Program-made: the position numbers and the translations under genes
Source: Haemophilus influenzae
GTDB taxonomy: Bacteria; Pseudomonadota; Gammaproteobacteria; Enterobacterales; Pasteurellaceae
Assembly (NCBI RefSeq): GCF_001457655.1
Contig: NZ_LN831035.1
Span: 248,001-312,000, forward strand
Direction of reading: 5' to 3'
Length of the DNA stretch: 64,000 bases
In this document: positions 42,066-51,951 of the stretch, piece by piece
Position numbering within the stretch: the stretch's first letter is position 1
Layout of the letters: each line of letters opens with the position of its first letter
Notes under the pieces: model-generated
What the model was told of the DNA's origin: nothing
Database searches by the model: none
The model's input: the letters and a program-made list of their open reading frames with translations, nothing else

Positions 42066-43352
42066 ATGAACGCCAAAGTTTTAGAAAAGAAATTCATCGT
42101 CCCCTTTGTGCTTATTACTAGCTTATTTGCTCTTTGGGGATTTGCCAACGACATTACCAATCCGATGGTTGCGGTATTTCAAACAGTAATGGAAATTCCA
42201 GCCTCAGAAGCGGCATTGGTACAATTAGCTTTTTATGGAGGATACGGCACAATGGCTATTCCTGCGGCATTATTTGCCAGTCGCTATAGCTACAAAGCGG
42301 GGATTCTTCTGGGGCTTGCTCTTTATGCAATAGGTGCATTTTTATTTTGGCCAGCTGCGCAATATGAAATATTTAATTTCTTTTTAGTCTCCCTTTATAT
42401 TTTAACCTTTGGGCTCGCTTTTTTGGAAACCACTGCCAATCCTTATATTCTCGCAATGGGAGATCCTCAAACAGCTACTCGACGTTTAAATTTCGCACAA
42501 TCATTTAATCCACTTGGTTCAATTACAGGTATGTTTGTTGCTTCCCAGTTAGTCCTAACTAATCTTGAATCTGACAAACGTGATGCTGCAGGTAATTTGA
42601 TTTTCCACACCCTGTCTGAAGCAGAAAAAATGAGTATTCGCACCCATGATTTAGCTGAAATTCGCGATCCTTACATAGCACTCGGTTTTGTCGTGGTTGC
42701 AGTGTTTATTATCATTGGATTGAAAAAAATGCCTGCTGTAAAAGTAGAAGAAAGTGGACAAATTAGCTTTAAAAGTGCAATAAGCAAACTGGCTAAAAAA
42801 GCTAAATATCGTGAGGGTGTGATCGCACAAGCCTTTTACGTGGGTGTTCAAATTATGTGTTGGACATTTATCGTACAATATGCTGAACGTTTAGGCTTCA
42901 CTAAAGCTGAGGGGCAAAACTTTAACATCATTGCTATGGCTATTTTTATTAGCAGTCGCTTTATTAGCACGGCATTAATGAAATATTTAAAAGCAGAATT
43001 TATGCTGATGCTCTTTGCTATTGGTGGTTTTTTAAGTATTCTCGGAGTTATCTTTATTGACGGTGTATGGGGTCTATACTGCCTAATTTTAACCTCAGGT
43101 TTTATGTCTTTAATGTTCCCTACCATTTATGGTATTGCCCTCTATGGCTTAAAAGAGGAATCGACATTAGGAGCTGCAGGTTTAGTAATGGCTATTGTAG
43201 GCGGCGCATTAATGCCACCACTACAAGGAATGATTATTGACCAAGGCGAAGTTATGGGACTTCCAGCAGTAAATTTCTCCTTTATCCTACCATTAATCTG
43301 TTTTGTAGTAATTGCCATTTATGGCTTCAGAGCTTGGAAAATACTTAAATAG
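42066..43352 (+). CDS. fucP: L-fucose:proton symporter
   Basis: Inner-membrane uptake of L-fucose; Major Facilitator Superfamily, FHS family. 428 residues with about 12 hydrophobic helices. The N-terminal LFALWGFANDITNPMVAVF contains the acidic residue equivalent to E. coli D46, and FLETTANPYILAMG contains the conserved glutamate equivalent to E135. Last gene of the fuc cluster, followed by a long hairpin. Confidence 0.94.
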   Translation: MNAKVLEKKFIVPFVLITSLFALWGFANDITNPMVAVFQTVMEIPASEAALVQLAFYGGYGTMAIPAALFASRYSYKAGILLGLALYAIGAFLFWPAAQYEIFNFFLVSLYILTFGLAFLETTANPYILAMGDPQTATRRLNFAQSFNPLGSITGMFVASQLVLTNLESDKRDAAGNLIFHTLSEAEKMSIRTHDLAEIRDPYIALGFVVVAVFIIIGLKKMPAVKVEESGQISFKSAISKLAKKAKYREGVIAQAFYVGVQIMCWTFIVQYAERLGFTKAEGQNFNIIAMAIFISSRFISTALMKYLKAEFMLMLFAIGGFLSILGVIFIDGVWGLYCLILTSGFMSLMFPTIYGIALYGLKEESTLGAAGLVMAIVGGALMPPLQGMIIDQGEVMGLPAVNFSFILPLICFVVIAIYGFRAWKILK

Positions 43353-43368
43353 CCAAAATATTGTTTTT

Positions 43369-43422
43369 ATCTGCATCATTAAGAGTGTATTTAAGCTTCT
43401 TCACTCAAATGATGCAGATTAT
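43369..43422 (+). terminator. Hairpin downstream of fucP, possible terminator
   Basis: ATCTGCATCATT (about 43370-43381) pairs with AATGATGCAGAT (about 43408-43419), with a second short AGTG/CACT pairing inside. The flanking T-run is weak, so terminator strength is uncertain. Confidence 0.5.
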
Positions 43423-43497
43423 GAGCATAAAATCTAACAGACTGAAAGTGCTTATATTTGAAAAAACTAAACAGGATCTAGTTAAACAGACAACGAA

Positions 43498-43574
<77 letters not shown>

Positions 43575-43621
43575 ATTCAAAGGATTTCTTTTATAAAAAT
43601 TTCAAGAAAATACGAAAGAAG

Positions 43622-43698
43622 TGGTCGGCGAGATAGGATTTGAACCTACGACCCACTGGTCCCAAACCAGTTGCGCTACCAAGCTGCGCTACTCGCCG
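43622..43698 (-). tRNA. tRNA-Pro (TGG)
   Basis: 77 bases including CCA. Acceptor CGGCGAG pairs with CTCGCCG; the anticodon loop TTTGGGA carries TGG. It is 47 bases upstream of tRNA-Arg on the same strand, probably cotranscribed. An uptake signal starts three bases beyond its 5' end (43701). Confidence 0.95.
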
Positions 43699-43834
43699 AT
43701 AAGTGCGGTCAATTATAAGTTTGTTTTTATTTCAGTCAATGAAATTTTTGATTTTTCAACTTAATTGTTCAAAATTATTCCACTTTAAGAAATATCCCCC
43801 TTTTTCATTGTAAAAAAATCATTGTTCGTTAAAA

Positions 43835-43850
43835 TAGCAAACGCTTTCTT
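43835..43850 (+). promoter_or_regulatory. Possible PurR operator upstream of folD
   Basis: TAGCAAACGCTTTCTT matches the PurR consensus ACGCAAACGTTTGCGT at 11 of 16 positions, 30 bases before folD. The match is partial and folD is not a classical PurR target in E. coli. Confidence 0.25.
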
Positions 43851-43879
43851 TTTCATCACATAATATCAAGGATAGCTCA

Positions 43880-44728
43880 ATGGCCGCAAAAATCATCTCT
43901 GGTACTGAACTTTCAAAACAAATTAAAGCTAATTTAGCAGATAAAATAACCCATTATATTGAACAAGGAAAACGCGCTCCAGGACTTGCTGTAATCCTCG
44001 TTGGTGCTGATCCTGCTTCGCAAATTTATGTGGGCAATAAACGTAAAAGTTGCGAGGAAGTCGGTATTCTCTCTAAATCTTATGACCTCCCTGAAACAAC
44101 CACGCAAAATGAATTATTAGCGATTATTGACCAACTTAACGCAGATAAAAATATTGACGGTATTTTGGTGCAACTCCCCTTGCCAAAACAAATTAATGCG
44201 GAAGCTATTATTGAACGTATCGATCCTAAAAAAGATGTAGATGGCTTTCATCCTTATAATGTTGGGCGGTTATGCCAACGTATTCCAACTTTACGTGCTT
44301 GTACACCTTATGGTGTGATGAAACTATTAGAAACAACGGGTATTGATTTACACGGCAAGCACGCAGTAATTGTAGGCGCATCCAATATTGTTGGCCGCCC
44401 AATGTCTTTAGAATTATTATTAGCAGGGGCAACCGTCACAGTAACACATAGATTCACTAAAAATTTGGAAAATCACGTTCGCCAAGCAGATATACTTGTC
44501 GTTGCGGTAGGTAAACCAAATTTAATTTCTGGCGATTGGATCAAAGAAAGTGCGGTCGTAATTGATGTTGGAATTAACCGAGTAGATGGAAAATTAGTAG
44601 GCGATGTAGAGTTTGATAAAGCAGCCGAAAAAGCGGCTTACATTACACCAGTCCCTGGTGGCGTTGGGCCAATGACCGTTGCAATGTTGATGAGCAATAC
44701 GCTTTATGCTTATGAACACAATAAATAG
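43880..44728 (+). CDS. folD: Bifunctional methylene-THF dehydrogenase / methenyl-THF cyclohydrolase
   Basis: Interconverts one-carbon units on tetrahydrofolate, supplying formyl-THF for purines and initiator tRNA. The 282-residue protein is the usual length. Catalytic Y50 and K54 lie in [21 protein letters not shown] follows, the NADP site is in [12 protein letters not shown], and the C-terminal signature is [15 protein letters not shown]. Monocistronic, between a tRNA pair and a terminator. Confidence 0.96.
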
Positions 44729-44750
44729 ATTTGTATAGAACGGTTATGAA

Positions 44751-44786
44751 AAATGGGTTAAAGCTTCATTTGCTTTAACCCATTTA
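44751..44786 (+). terminator. Terminator after folD
   Basis: AAATGGGTTAAAGC (44751-44764) pairs with GCTTTAACCCATTT (44772-44785) across a seven-base loop, a fourteen-base perfect stem with an A/T tail. Confidence 0.88.
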
Positions 44787-44865
44787 TTTAAATGGCTTTA
44801 TTGTACTTCTTACGTTTAAATTTATGATCTTCAATCATCATTTATTAAAAGTAAACAATTCTATA

Positions 44866-46251
44866 TTATTTAAGCCAGAACATATAACCCATAGTGGCAA
44901 TAACTACAACACAGACTAAATTCAGTAAGAAACCAACTTTGACCATTTCACTTTGTTTTACTTGACCAGAGCCAAATACAATCGCATTTGGTGGTGTCGC
45001 TACTGGTAGCATAAAGGCACAGGATGCACCAATACCAATAATTAATGCTAAACCAATTTCTGGCATACCCAATGATTGAGCGATAGAAATAAAGATAGGT
45101 ACAAGTAACGCCGCACTCGCTGTATTAGAAGTAAATTCAGTTAAGAAAATAATGAACGCCGCAACTAATAAACCAATAAGATAGAAATGTTGTCCATCAA
45201 TCATAAAAACAATACTATCCGCTAAAATTTTACTTGCACCAGAATCCTTCAACACCGCACTTAATGTTAATCCACCACCGAAAAGCATTAATACGCCCCA
45301 ATCGGTATTTGATTGAATTTGTTTCCAACTTGCAACGCCTGTTGAACAAATAACAATTGCCGCCAATAAGGCTACGATACTATCAAAACTTGCAATGTTT
45401 TTTTGTAATCCTAGTAATCCTGAAATAAACGGATTAATTTTACCGCTAAATATCCACGTTAAAGCAATGACTGAAAAAATAATAAACGTCAATATACGCA
45501 TAGGATTCATTTCAATATTTTCAAAGGTCTGTTCAAAATTGAGATGAAGTTTTGGTTTGAAAATAATATAAAGAATCCCAATCATCAACGGCAACAAAAT
45601 AATCATTATTGGTAAGCCATACCATAACCAATCAGAAAAAGTTAAATTTAAATTACTTGCTACAATTGCATTTGGTGGGCTTCCTACAAGGGTTCCCATA
45701 CCACCAATTGATGCACTGTAAGCAATCCCTAACAGCACAAACACATAGGTGTTATGATCTTTTTCGCGATCAAGCTGGCTTAAAATACCCATGGCGAGGG
45801 GTAACATCATTGCAGCAGTTGCCGTGTTACTCATCCACATAGAAAGAAAGGCTGTAATCAAAAAGAGATAAATAACTGCGATAAATAAATTACCGCGTGC
45901 TAGTGCCATAATCTTATTGGCAATCAATTTATCAAGTTTTTGAATATGCAATGCCGTCGCCAAGGAAAAGCCACCAAAAAATAAAAATATTGTCGGATCA
46001 GCAAAACCAACTAAAGCTTGTTTGGTACTAACTAATCCCAATGCCACAGCCAAAAGTGGAACTAATAATGCAGTAATAGTAACGTGTAATGCTTCACTTA
46101 ACCAAAGCACCGCGATAAAAGCTAATAATGCCAAACCAGAATTAGCTTTTGGTTCAAAAGGTAATACATTTAATAACACAAAAAACAGCACAATATCTAA
46201 AATAAAAATAATGCCATTTTTATGACTTCTTAAAGATGCCATCTCACCCAT
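44866..46251 (-). CDS. Sodium-coupled dicarboxylate/anion transporter, DASS (SLC13) family
   Basis: Inner-membrane secondary transporter of 461 residues with about 11-12 hydrophobic segments. The two SNT motifs that bind sodium and substrate are visible: MSNTATAAMMLPL (first repeat) and FTSNTASAALLVPI (second repeat), each followed by the family proline-rich half-helix (GSPPNAI and ATPPNAI). The substrate is probably a C4-dicarboxylate such as succinate or fumarate, but this is family inference. Start ATG at 46251 with AGGAA eight bases upstream. Rd counterpart HI0608 from memory. Confidence 0.9.
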   Translation of the reverse strand: MGEMASLRSHKNGIIFILDIVLFFVLLNVLPFEPKANSGLALLAFIAVLWLSEALHVTITALLVPLLAVALGLVSTKQALVGFADPTIFLFFGGFSLATALHIQKLDKLIANKIMALARGNLFIAVIYLFLITAFLSMWMSNTATAAMMLPLAMGILSQLDREKDHNTYVFVLLGIAYSASIGGMGTLVGSPPNAIVASNLNLTFSDWLWYGLPIMIILLPLMIGILYIIFKPKLHLNFEQTFENIEMNPMRILTFIIFSVIALTWIFSGKINPFISGLLGLQKNIASFDSIVALLAAIVICSTGVASWKQIQSNTDWGVLMLFGGGLTLSAVLKDSGASKILADSIVFMIDGQHFYLIGLLVAAFIIFLTEFTSNTASAALLVPIFISIAQSLGMPEIGLALIIGIGASCAFMLPVATPPNAIVFGSGQVKQSEMVKVGFLLNLVCVVVIATMGYMFWLK

Positions 46252-46388
46252 AAAGTTCCTCCGTTAGAGCTATCACTTAAATAGGGTTCAATGTTAAATG
46301 AATGTTATAAAGATGCAACGAGCAATATTCAGAAATGTGATCGAGAGCAACAAATTTTAATAAAAACACAATGTACCATATCTTTATT

Positions 46389-47204
46389 TCAAAATTTTGT
46401 TCGAGCAAACGCCGCAGCTTCAGCGATTAATTCATCGCTTGGGCGTTGATGCGTATAAAGTTCAAATTGTTCTACAGCCTGAAGTACAATCACTTCTGCA
46501 CCAGAAATAGTTTGTTTTCCTCGTGCTTGAGCATAACGAATAAAGGGCGTTTCAACAGGCATAGCCACTACATCAAACGCGACACTAGCATTATCAATGA
46601 ACGCTTTTGGAAAGGCTAAATCCATTTCTTCCTTGCCCCCTTTCATGCCGATTGGCGTAACATTGACTAAAATATCTGCCTGTTGGTTTTCTAAAGAATT
46701 AATGTATGCGTAGCCATAAAGTGCGGCGAGATATTGACCTGTTTTTACGTTGCGTGCGTAAATTTTTAATTTCTCAAAACCTGAATTTTTAAAGGCAGCC
46801 ACAACGGCTTTTGCCATACCACCACTGCCATGAACAATGACTTTAGCATTTTTATTTAAATGATATTTTTCAATTAATTTTACGATGGCAATGTAATCAG
46901 TGTTATATGCACGCAAAAAGCCATTATCGTTCACGATGGTATTTACGGATTCAATGGCTTGTGCTGACGGATGAATTTCATCTAAAAATGGCATACAAGT
47001 TTCTTTGAATGGCATTGAAACAGCACAACCACGGATGCCTAATGCGCGAACGCCTTTGATGGCGTGCTCAATATCTTGCGTGGTGAATGCTTTATAAATG
47101 AAATTTAACCCTAGCTTGTCGTACAAATAATTGTGAAAGGTAGTACCGAAATTACTCGGACGACCTGATAAAGACATGCAGAGTTGGGTATCTTTGTTGA
47201 TCAT
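46389..47204 (-). CDS. Shikimate dehydrogenase-like protein (SdhL type)
   Basis: NADP-dependent oxidoreductase of the shikimate/quinate dehydrogenase fold, 271 residues. The catalytic K67 in AVSMPFKE and D103 in YNTDYIA are present, and the nucleotide loop is VHGSGGMAKAV. It differs from AroE in much of the substrate region (AroE has SRSP and VTVPFKE; here SLSGRPSNFG and VSMPFKE). I recall the Rd protein (HI0607) as a structurally solved paralogue with weak shikimate activity, AroE proper being elsewhere. Its natural substrate is unknown to me. Ten bases after cysE, on the same strand. Confidence 0.85.
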   Translation of the reverse strand: MINKDTQLCMSLSGRPSNFGTTFHNYLYDKLGLNFIYKAFTTQDIEHAIKGVRALGIRGCAVSMPFKETCMPFLDEIHPSAQAIESVNTIVNDNGFLRAYNTDYIAIVKLIEKYHLNKNAKVIVHGSGGMAKAVVAAFKNSGFEKLKIYARNVKTGQYLAALYGYAYINSLENQQADILVNVTPIGMKGGKEEMDLAFPKAFIDNASVAFDVVAMPVETPFIRYAQARGKQTISGAEVIVLQAVEQFELYTHQRPSDELIAEAAAFARTKF

Positions 47205-47213
47205 GGTGTCTCC

Positions 47214-48017
47214 TTATATATTTAAATTCATTCCATCATCAATGCCGATAAAATATTGGTTCATATCGAAAGCAGGTTTTGCTGCTTTATCTTGACTTAC
47301 AATTCGAGCTGGCACGCCAGCCGCTGTGGCATATTCAGGAACGGGGTTAAGCACAACAGAGTTTGCCCCAATTTTGGCGTATTTACCCACTTCAATATTA
47401 CCGAGAATTTTTGCACCCGCCCCAATCATAACACCCTCGCGTACTTTGGGATGACGATCGCCTGATTCTTTTCCCGTACCGCCAAGTGTTACCCCTTGCA
47501 AAATTGAAACATCATTTTCGATTACAGATGTTTCACCCACAACAATACCTGTTGCATGGTCGAACATGATTCCGTGGCCAATTTTCGCCGCTGGGTGAAT
47601 ATCTACATCGAAAGCTACTGAAATTTGGTTTTGTAAATAAAGGGCAAGGGATTTACGATTTTGATTCCATAAATAATGGGTAATTCGATAGCTTTGAATT
47701 GCGTGGAAACCTTTTAAATAAAGCAATGGAGTGGACCACAATTCTACAGCGGGATCTCGGTGGCGGACAGCTTGGATATCGCAAGCAGCGCAATCAATAA
47801 TCGAAGGATTAGATTGATAGGCTTCCTCAATAATTTCACGGAGAGAAATAGCTGGCATAATAGGATTGGCTAATTTGTTAGCCAATAAATAACTTAGCGC
47901 ACCACCCAGATTTTGATGCTTTAAAATTGTAGAGTGAAAAAAACTAGCAAGCATAGGTTCGTTTTCAGCAAGTTCTTTGGCTTCTTGGCGAATATGTTGC
48001 CACACATCTAATGTCAT
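47214..48017 (-). CDS. cysE: Serine acetyltransferase
   Basis: Makes O-acetylserine from serine and acetyl-CoA, the first step of cysteine synthesis; a cytoplasmic hexamer. The 267-residue protein has an N-terminal helical domain and a C-terminal left-handed beta-helix of hexapeptide repeats (about 140-240), with the catalytic region FDHATGIVVGETSVI. The last residues GIDDGMNLNI end in isoleucine, the tail that inserts in the active site of O-acetylserine sulfhydrylase (CysK) to form cysteine synthase; the MNLNI peptide is the well-known H. influenzae version. Between gpsA and the sdhL-type gene, 16 bp from gpsA. Confidence 0.95.
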   Translation of the reverse strand: MTLDVWQHIRQEAKELAENEPMLASFFHSTILKHQNLGGALSYLLANKLANPIMPAISLREIIEEAYQSNPSIIDCAACDIQAVRHRDPAVELWSTPLLYLKGFHAIQSYRITHYLWNQNRKSLALYLQNQISVAFDVDIHPAAKIGHGIMFDHATGIVVGETSVIENDVSILQGVTLGGTGKESGDRHPKVREGVMIGAGAKILGNIEVGKYAKIGANSVVLNPVPEYATAAGVPARIVSQDKAAKPAFDMNQYFIGIDDGMNLNI

Positions 48018-48033
48018 AATTTCTCCTTTTATT

Positions 48034-49041
48034 TTATTCGCCTTTACATGCTCGCCCCAAAAGGCTGATTGCTACATCTTGTGCGTTTTTGCCACAAAAC
48101 AGCATTTGATAAATTTGTTCTGTAATCGGCATTTCCACACCTTGTCTTTGTGCAAGCAAATAGGCTTCTTTTGTATTATAAAAACCTTCTACGACTTGCC
48201 CGATATTTTCCATAGCCATTTGGGCATCTAATCCTTTACCTAGCATTAATCCAAAACGTCGATTGCGCGATTGATTATCGGTGCAAGTTAGCACTAAATC
48301 GCCCAATCCAGACATTCCCATAAATGTATTGGTATTTGCACCGAGCGAGATACCTAAGCGGGTAATTTCTGCAATACCTCGAGTAATCAGTGCTGTGCGA
48401 GCATTTGCGCCAAATCCCATACCGTCTGAAATACCCGCACCAATTGCGATCACATTTTTAATTGCACCACCAAGTTGAACGCCAGTCATATCCGAATTTA
48501 TATAAACTCGGAAACCTTTACTACAATGAATACGAGACTGAAATTCCCGCGCGAATTGCTCGTTATTGGCAGCAAGCGTAATAGCTGATGGTAGACCTTG
48601 CGCTAATTCTTTTGCAAAAGTTGGGCCAGAAAGTACAGCTAGTGGATATTGCGTTCCGAGTTGTTCTTCAACTACGGTTTGTAGTAAACGCCCTGTGTTA
48701 CGCTCCAGACCTTTTGTTGCCCAAATTAATCGGTGATGGGCTTTTAAGTGCGGTTTAATTTTTATAAGAATTTCACCGAAAGCATGGCTTGGCACCACGA
48801 TTAAAATATCTTGAGAATATTCCATTGCTTGTGCAAGATTACTTTCTAAATGAAGATCCTCAGGAAAGATGACATCCGGCAAAAAACGATAATTTTGTCG
48901 TTCTGTCTGCATTTGTGCGATATGGACGGGATTGTGCCCCCATAAGTGAGTGGGAGAACCATTGCGAGAAAAGGTAATTGCCAGCGCAGTTCCATAAGAT
49001 CCCGCACCTAGCACAGTGATTGGTGTTTGCGAAGTTATCAT
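48034..49041 (-). CDS. gpsA: NAD(P)-dependent glycerol-3-phosphate dehydrogenase
   Basis: Reduces dihydroxyacetone phosphate to glycerol-3-phosphate for phospholipid synthesis; cytoplasmic. 335 residues, normal length. The NAD(P) loop [12 protein letters not shown] (10-21) and the catalytic lysine in [18 protein letters not shown] are visible, as is the SGPTFAKE motif. It is 73 bp downstream of cyaA and 16 bp upstream of cysE; the gpsA-cysE pair is conserved in enterobacteria. Confidence 0.96.
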   Translation of the reverse strand: MITSQTPITVLGAGSYGTALAITFSRNGSPTHLWGHNPVHIAQMQTERQNYRFLPDVIFPEDLHLESNLAQAMEYSQDILIVVPSHAFGEILIKIKPHLKAHHRLIWATKGLERNTGRLLQTVVEEQLGTQYPLAVLSGPTFAKELAQGLPSAITLAANNEQFAREFQSRIHCSKGFRVYINSDMTGVQLGGAIKNVIAIGAGISDGMGFGANARTALITRGIAEITRLGISLGANTNTFMGMSGLGDLVLTCTDNQSRNRRFGLMLGKGLDAQMAMENIGQVVEGFYNTKEAYLLAQRQGVEMPITEQIYQMLFCGKNAQDVAISLLGRACKGE

Positions 49042-49114
49042 ATCTACAATTTATCTAGTAAAAGAGGAAATAAGTATAGATATCTTTCGGTAACCTATCA
49101 ACCACAGGAAAATA

Positions 49115-51646
49115 TTACTTATTCATTTGGCGGAATTTAAACGGCACGATGGATATGCCATTTTTTCCATTTTGTAGTTGATAAAATTGAGGGTAGTTAA
49201 AATTATGTTGAACGATATTGTAAGGATTTTTATCGCCTTCCTGTTTGGCGTTTTGATAAAGTTGATTAATCTCCCGCACTTTTTCATCTTTTTCACCATC
49301 GCAGTGGCGATAGATTTCGAGATGATTAGATTCATCTAAAATATAAACATTGAAGCTGTGATCAGAATTATCTTCAAAAAAGAATTGTAGGAATCCTTCA
49401 CTTGCGAAGGCATCCATTTCTGGTGGATAGCGACGACTTTCTTGGTTTGTCTCGCCATCTTCAATTGGTGTTTGTAAAACTTCGTCAAAATCCACCGCAC
49501 TTTCAGCGTCATTACAGACCGATTCATTTCCGATTTCTTGTAAGCTGATGCCGCGATCTTCAAAAAATAATTGCCAGTTTTTACCCGCTACGCGTAAACG
49601 TGACGTTTGGCAAGGTTGTTGAATATCGCCGACTTGGATGCTAACGCATCGATTGACTAATCCCATCACTAATTGACGTAAATCTTGGCGATAACGTTCA
49701 CTATAACAATAGACTTGGATGGAATCTGGGCGATTAACGCCACGATAAATTTTGTTAGAAAGCACTTTTAGTGCAAGCAAAATGGCATTTTGCCCTTCAA
49801 AATGGAGCGTTCGGATTTCGTTCCACACGTTACGATAAGTAAAATCAATACTGCCCACAAGGCTTTGCTCAAGCGATCCAAAACTAAATAAATCTCGCGA
49901 TGAAATACCCGTTAATACTTCTTCTACTTTGGATGTTGGATCGGTCGTGAGATTTATGGCAATAAACAAGCTACGAATTTCACATTGATTCAATAAATCG
50001 CTATTTTTAGGTTGTTTGGCGATGGTGCTTGGAAAAGACTGACGTAAGTTAGTGACAAAGCGTTGCAATGTGCTTAAAGTCACATTCTTGCTAAAAATTG
50101 ACAATTCGGTTTTTTCTGTGAGTAAATGATTGAAATAAGCCCAAGAAACTAATTTATTCAGGCTTTCTCCGTATTCGATCACCCGTTCTTTGGAGAACAT
50201 AATATGGTGTATTGGTTGATTGATAAGGTACCAACCATCTTTAAAATGTTTATTGCCACGAACTTCCACAAAAGTCAGGTGTGCTTCTGATAAATTGTGA
50301 GATATCTGTGTGTTGAGTAAGGACACTTTGCCGGGAAGTTCTTCAAAAGCAGTATAAAGTTTACGAGAAAGAATGTTGATATCTTGTGGCACGACGCTCG
50401 AGTGAATATGATGCTTTCGAGCAAATTCCACTAAATTACGATAACTCAACATTAAAAATTTCATTATGTTATCGTGGTTTTCTTTTACTGCCTTAATTTT
50501 CCAAAATGGACGCTTATTGAGATGTTTTACCGTTTCTGCAGACCATCCCCATTCTTGCGCAAGGATTTCCATATAACGAATACGCCAATTATTGGCTTGG
50601 TAACGTGCAAAATCTTCCGTTGCTTTCACATAGAAACAACGGTGCACAAAATCCAAACGTTTAAATTCAGAAAGTGCGGTTAAATATTGGGTTACTTTTG
50701 CAAGAATGGCAATGTAAGGATCAAAATGGTGATCAGGATTGGTATTGCCTGAAAGTAAATCTCGCTTAAAAGTGCGGGCAATTAAGCAAGTGTTTGGGTA
50801 TTCCTTGGAATAGGCTTCCAACAACAAAATTTTGAGCACAGATTTATAAGGTGAATCAATCCCTTTATAAAGATGCCATAAACTGGCACCGAAATATTCG
50901 TTTGCAGAAAATTGTCCTAAACCGCCGAAATCCACCCAATCATTTGGATCTATTTCCCCTTCAGTAATTAAACGCGCCACCTGTTTTTCATAGTCTTTTT
51001 CATTTTCCACCCATAAATGCAACCAAAGTAGAGGTTTACCAGCCAAGCGTACGGCGGAGCGATAGAACTCATCAAGCAATAACATATATTGCGCAGAGCC
51101 GCTATTTTCAATAGTCAGTGGGTCAGCATAATGTTCATTGCGGAAACGTTGTTGATCCATCAAATAAAAATTAATTTCCACATTAAATTGCATTGCCCAT
51201 TCACTAATCCGCTTGGCTTTTTGAGTAAGAAGTGTATATTCATCTGGACTCAAGCCATCACGGACACAAATCCAAGTATCAAGATCTGAAGAAGAGGTTT
51301 GACTTATTGAGCCAAAGCTACCCATTACATAAACGCCTAGAATTGGTGGTAAAACTTCGTGAAAATTTACCGCACTTTTGAGTGTTGATGGCTTATGATC
51401 GGCATAGTGAATACTGTATTCATTGGTGAGCCATTTTTTTTGATAATCAGAAGCAAGGAAATTCGCAATGCCAGAGGGGGCGTGAATAACATAGCCGGGA
51501 AGTTGCGGATGGTTTAGGTGTAGAAGTAAAGGTGCAATCGCTAAAACGTGTTGGAATGCATCGCCTGAACCTTGTAATGCACGCTCAAAACGGCGTTGAT
51601 CCAAGGCGCTAACCCATTGTTTTGCTTGTGCTAGATTACATTCCAC
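49115..51646 (-). CDS. cyaA: Class I adenylate cyclase
   Basis: Makes cAMP, the ligand of CRP; cytoplasmic or membrane-associated, regulated through the PTS. 843 residues, normal for the enterobacterial class. The nucleotidyltransferase site is GSFGSISQTSSSDLDTW, with G109, S110 and metal ligands D121 and D123. The N-terminal half is catalytic and the C-terminal half regulatory. A CRP site lies 71-86 bp upstream, which suggests feedback repression as in E. coli. In H. influenzae cAMP is required for competence. Divergent from hemX. Confidence 0.95.
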   Translation of the reverse strand: MECNLAQAKQWVSALDQRRFERALQGSGDAFQHVLAIAPLLLHLNHPQLPGYVIHAPSGIANFLASDYQKKWLTNEYSIHYADHKPSTLKSAVNFHEVLPPILGVYVMGSFGSISQTSSSDLDTWICVRDGLSPDEYTLLTQKAKRISEWAMQFNVEINFYLMDQQRFRNEHYADPLTIENSGSAQYMLLLDEFYRSAVRLAGKPLLWLHLWVENEKDYEKQVARLITEGEIDPNDWVDFGGLGQFSANEYFGASLWHLYKGIDSPYKSVLKILLLEAYSKEYPNTCLIARTFKRDLLSGNTNPDHHFDPYIAILAKVTQYLTALSEFKRLDFVHRCFYVKATEDFARYQANNWRIRYMEILAQEWGWSAETVKHLNKRPFWKIKAVKENHDNIMKFLMLSYRNLVEFARKHHIHSSVVPQDINILSRKLYTAFEELPGKVSLLNTQISHNLSEAHLTFVEVRGNKHFKDGWYLINQPIHHIMFSKERVIEYGESLNKLVSWAYFNHLLTEKTELSIFSKNVTLSTLQRFVTNLRQSFPSTIAKQPKNSDLLNQCEIRSLFIAINLTTDPTSKVEEVLTGISSRDLFSFGSLEQSLVGSIDFTYRNVWNEIRTLHFEGQNAILLALKVLSNKIYRGVNRPDSIQVYCYSERYRQDLRQLVMGLVNRCVSIQVGDIQQPCQTSRLRVAGKNWQLFFEDRGISLQEIGNESVCNDAESAVDFDEVLQTPIEDGETNQESRRYPPEMDAFASEGFLQFFFEDNSDHSFNVYILDESNHLEIYRHCDGEKDEKVREINQLYQNAKQEGDKNPYNIVQHNFNYPQFYQLQNGKNGISIVPFKFRQMNK

Positions 51647-51951
51647 GTGGTGTCCCTACCAGAACAACAAAAATTGGCGAACAATTTACCACTTAGGGAG
51701 TATAAATGCAAAAAAATGTGACATAAATCACAATTTTTTTAAAATATATTATAAGTTTTACCTATCAACAATCAAAATGACTTTTTTACCTAAGAGTGGT
51801 AGGATAGCACCTAATTTTATTGCGTAAATAGCTTAATTCTGCCGATATAAAAATCTATATTTTCTATTATTAGTGGATAGCTTGATATTTTTCTTATCAA
51901 CGCAAAGTATTATAAAATACCTTACTCAATATCACTTATTAAGGAATTGAT
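51647..51951. other. Divergent cyaA-hemX intergenic region
   Basis: 305 bases with no ORF of note. It carries the CRP site at 51717. In enterobacteria hemC and hemD stand between cyaA and hemX; I see no hem coding remnant here. Confidence 0.7.
51717..51732. promoter_or_regulatory. CRP binding site between cyaA and hemX
   Basis: TGTGA-CATAAA-TCACA matches the CRP consensus at all ten core positions and continues into A- and T-rich flanks (AAAAAA before, ATTTTTTT after), giving near-complete symmetry. It is centred about 78 bp upstream of cyaA. Confidence 0.8.

Noticed and set aside
46389..47204. Calling the gene aroE
   Set aside because: The substrate-side motifs deviate from AroE, and the true AroE of H. 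influenzae is, from memory, a separate gene.
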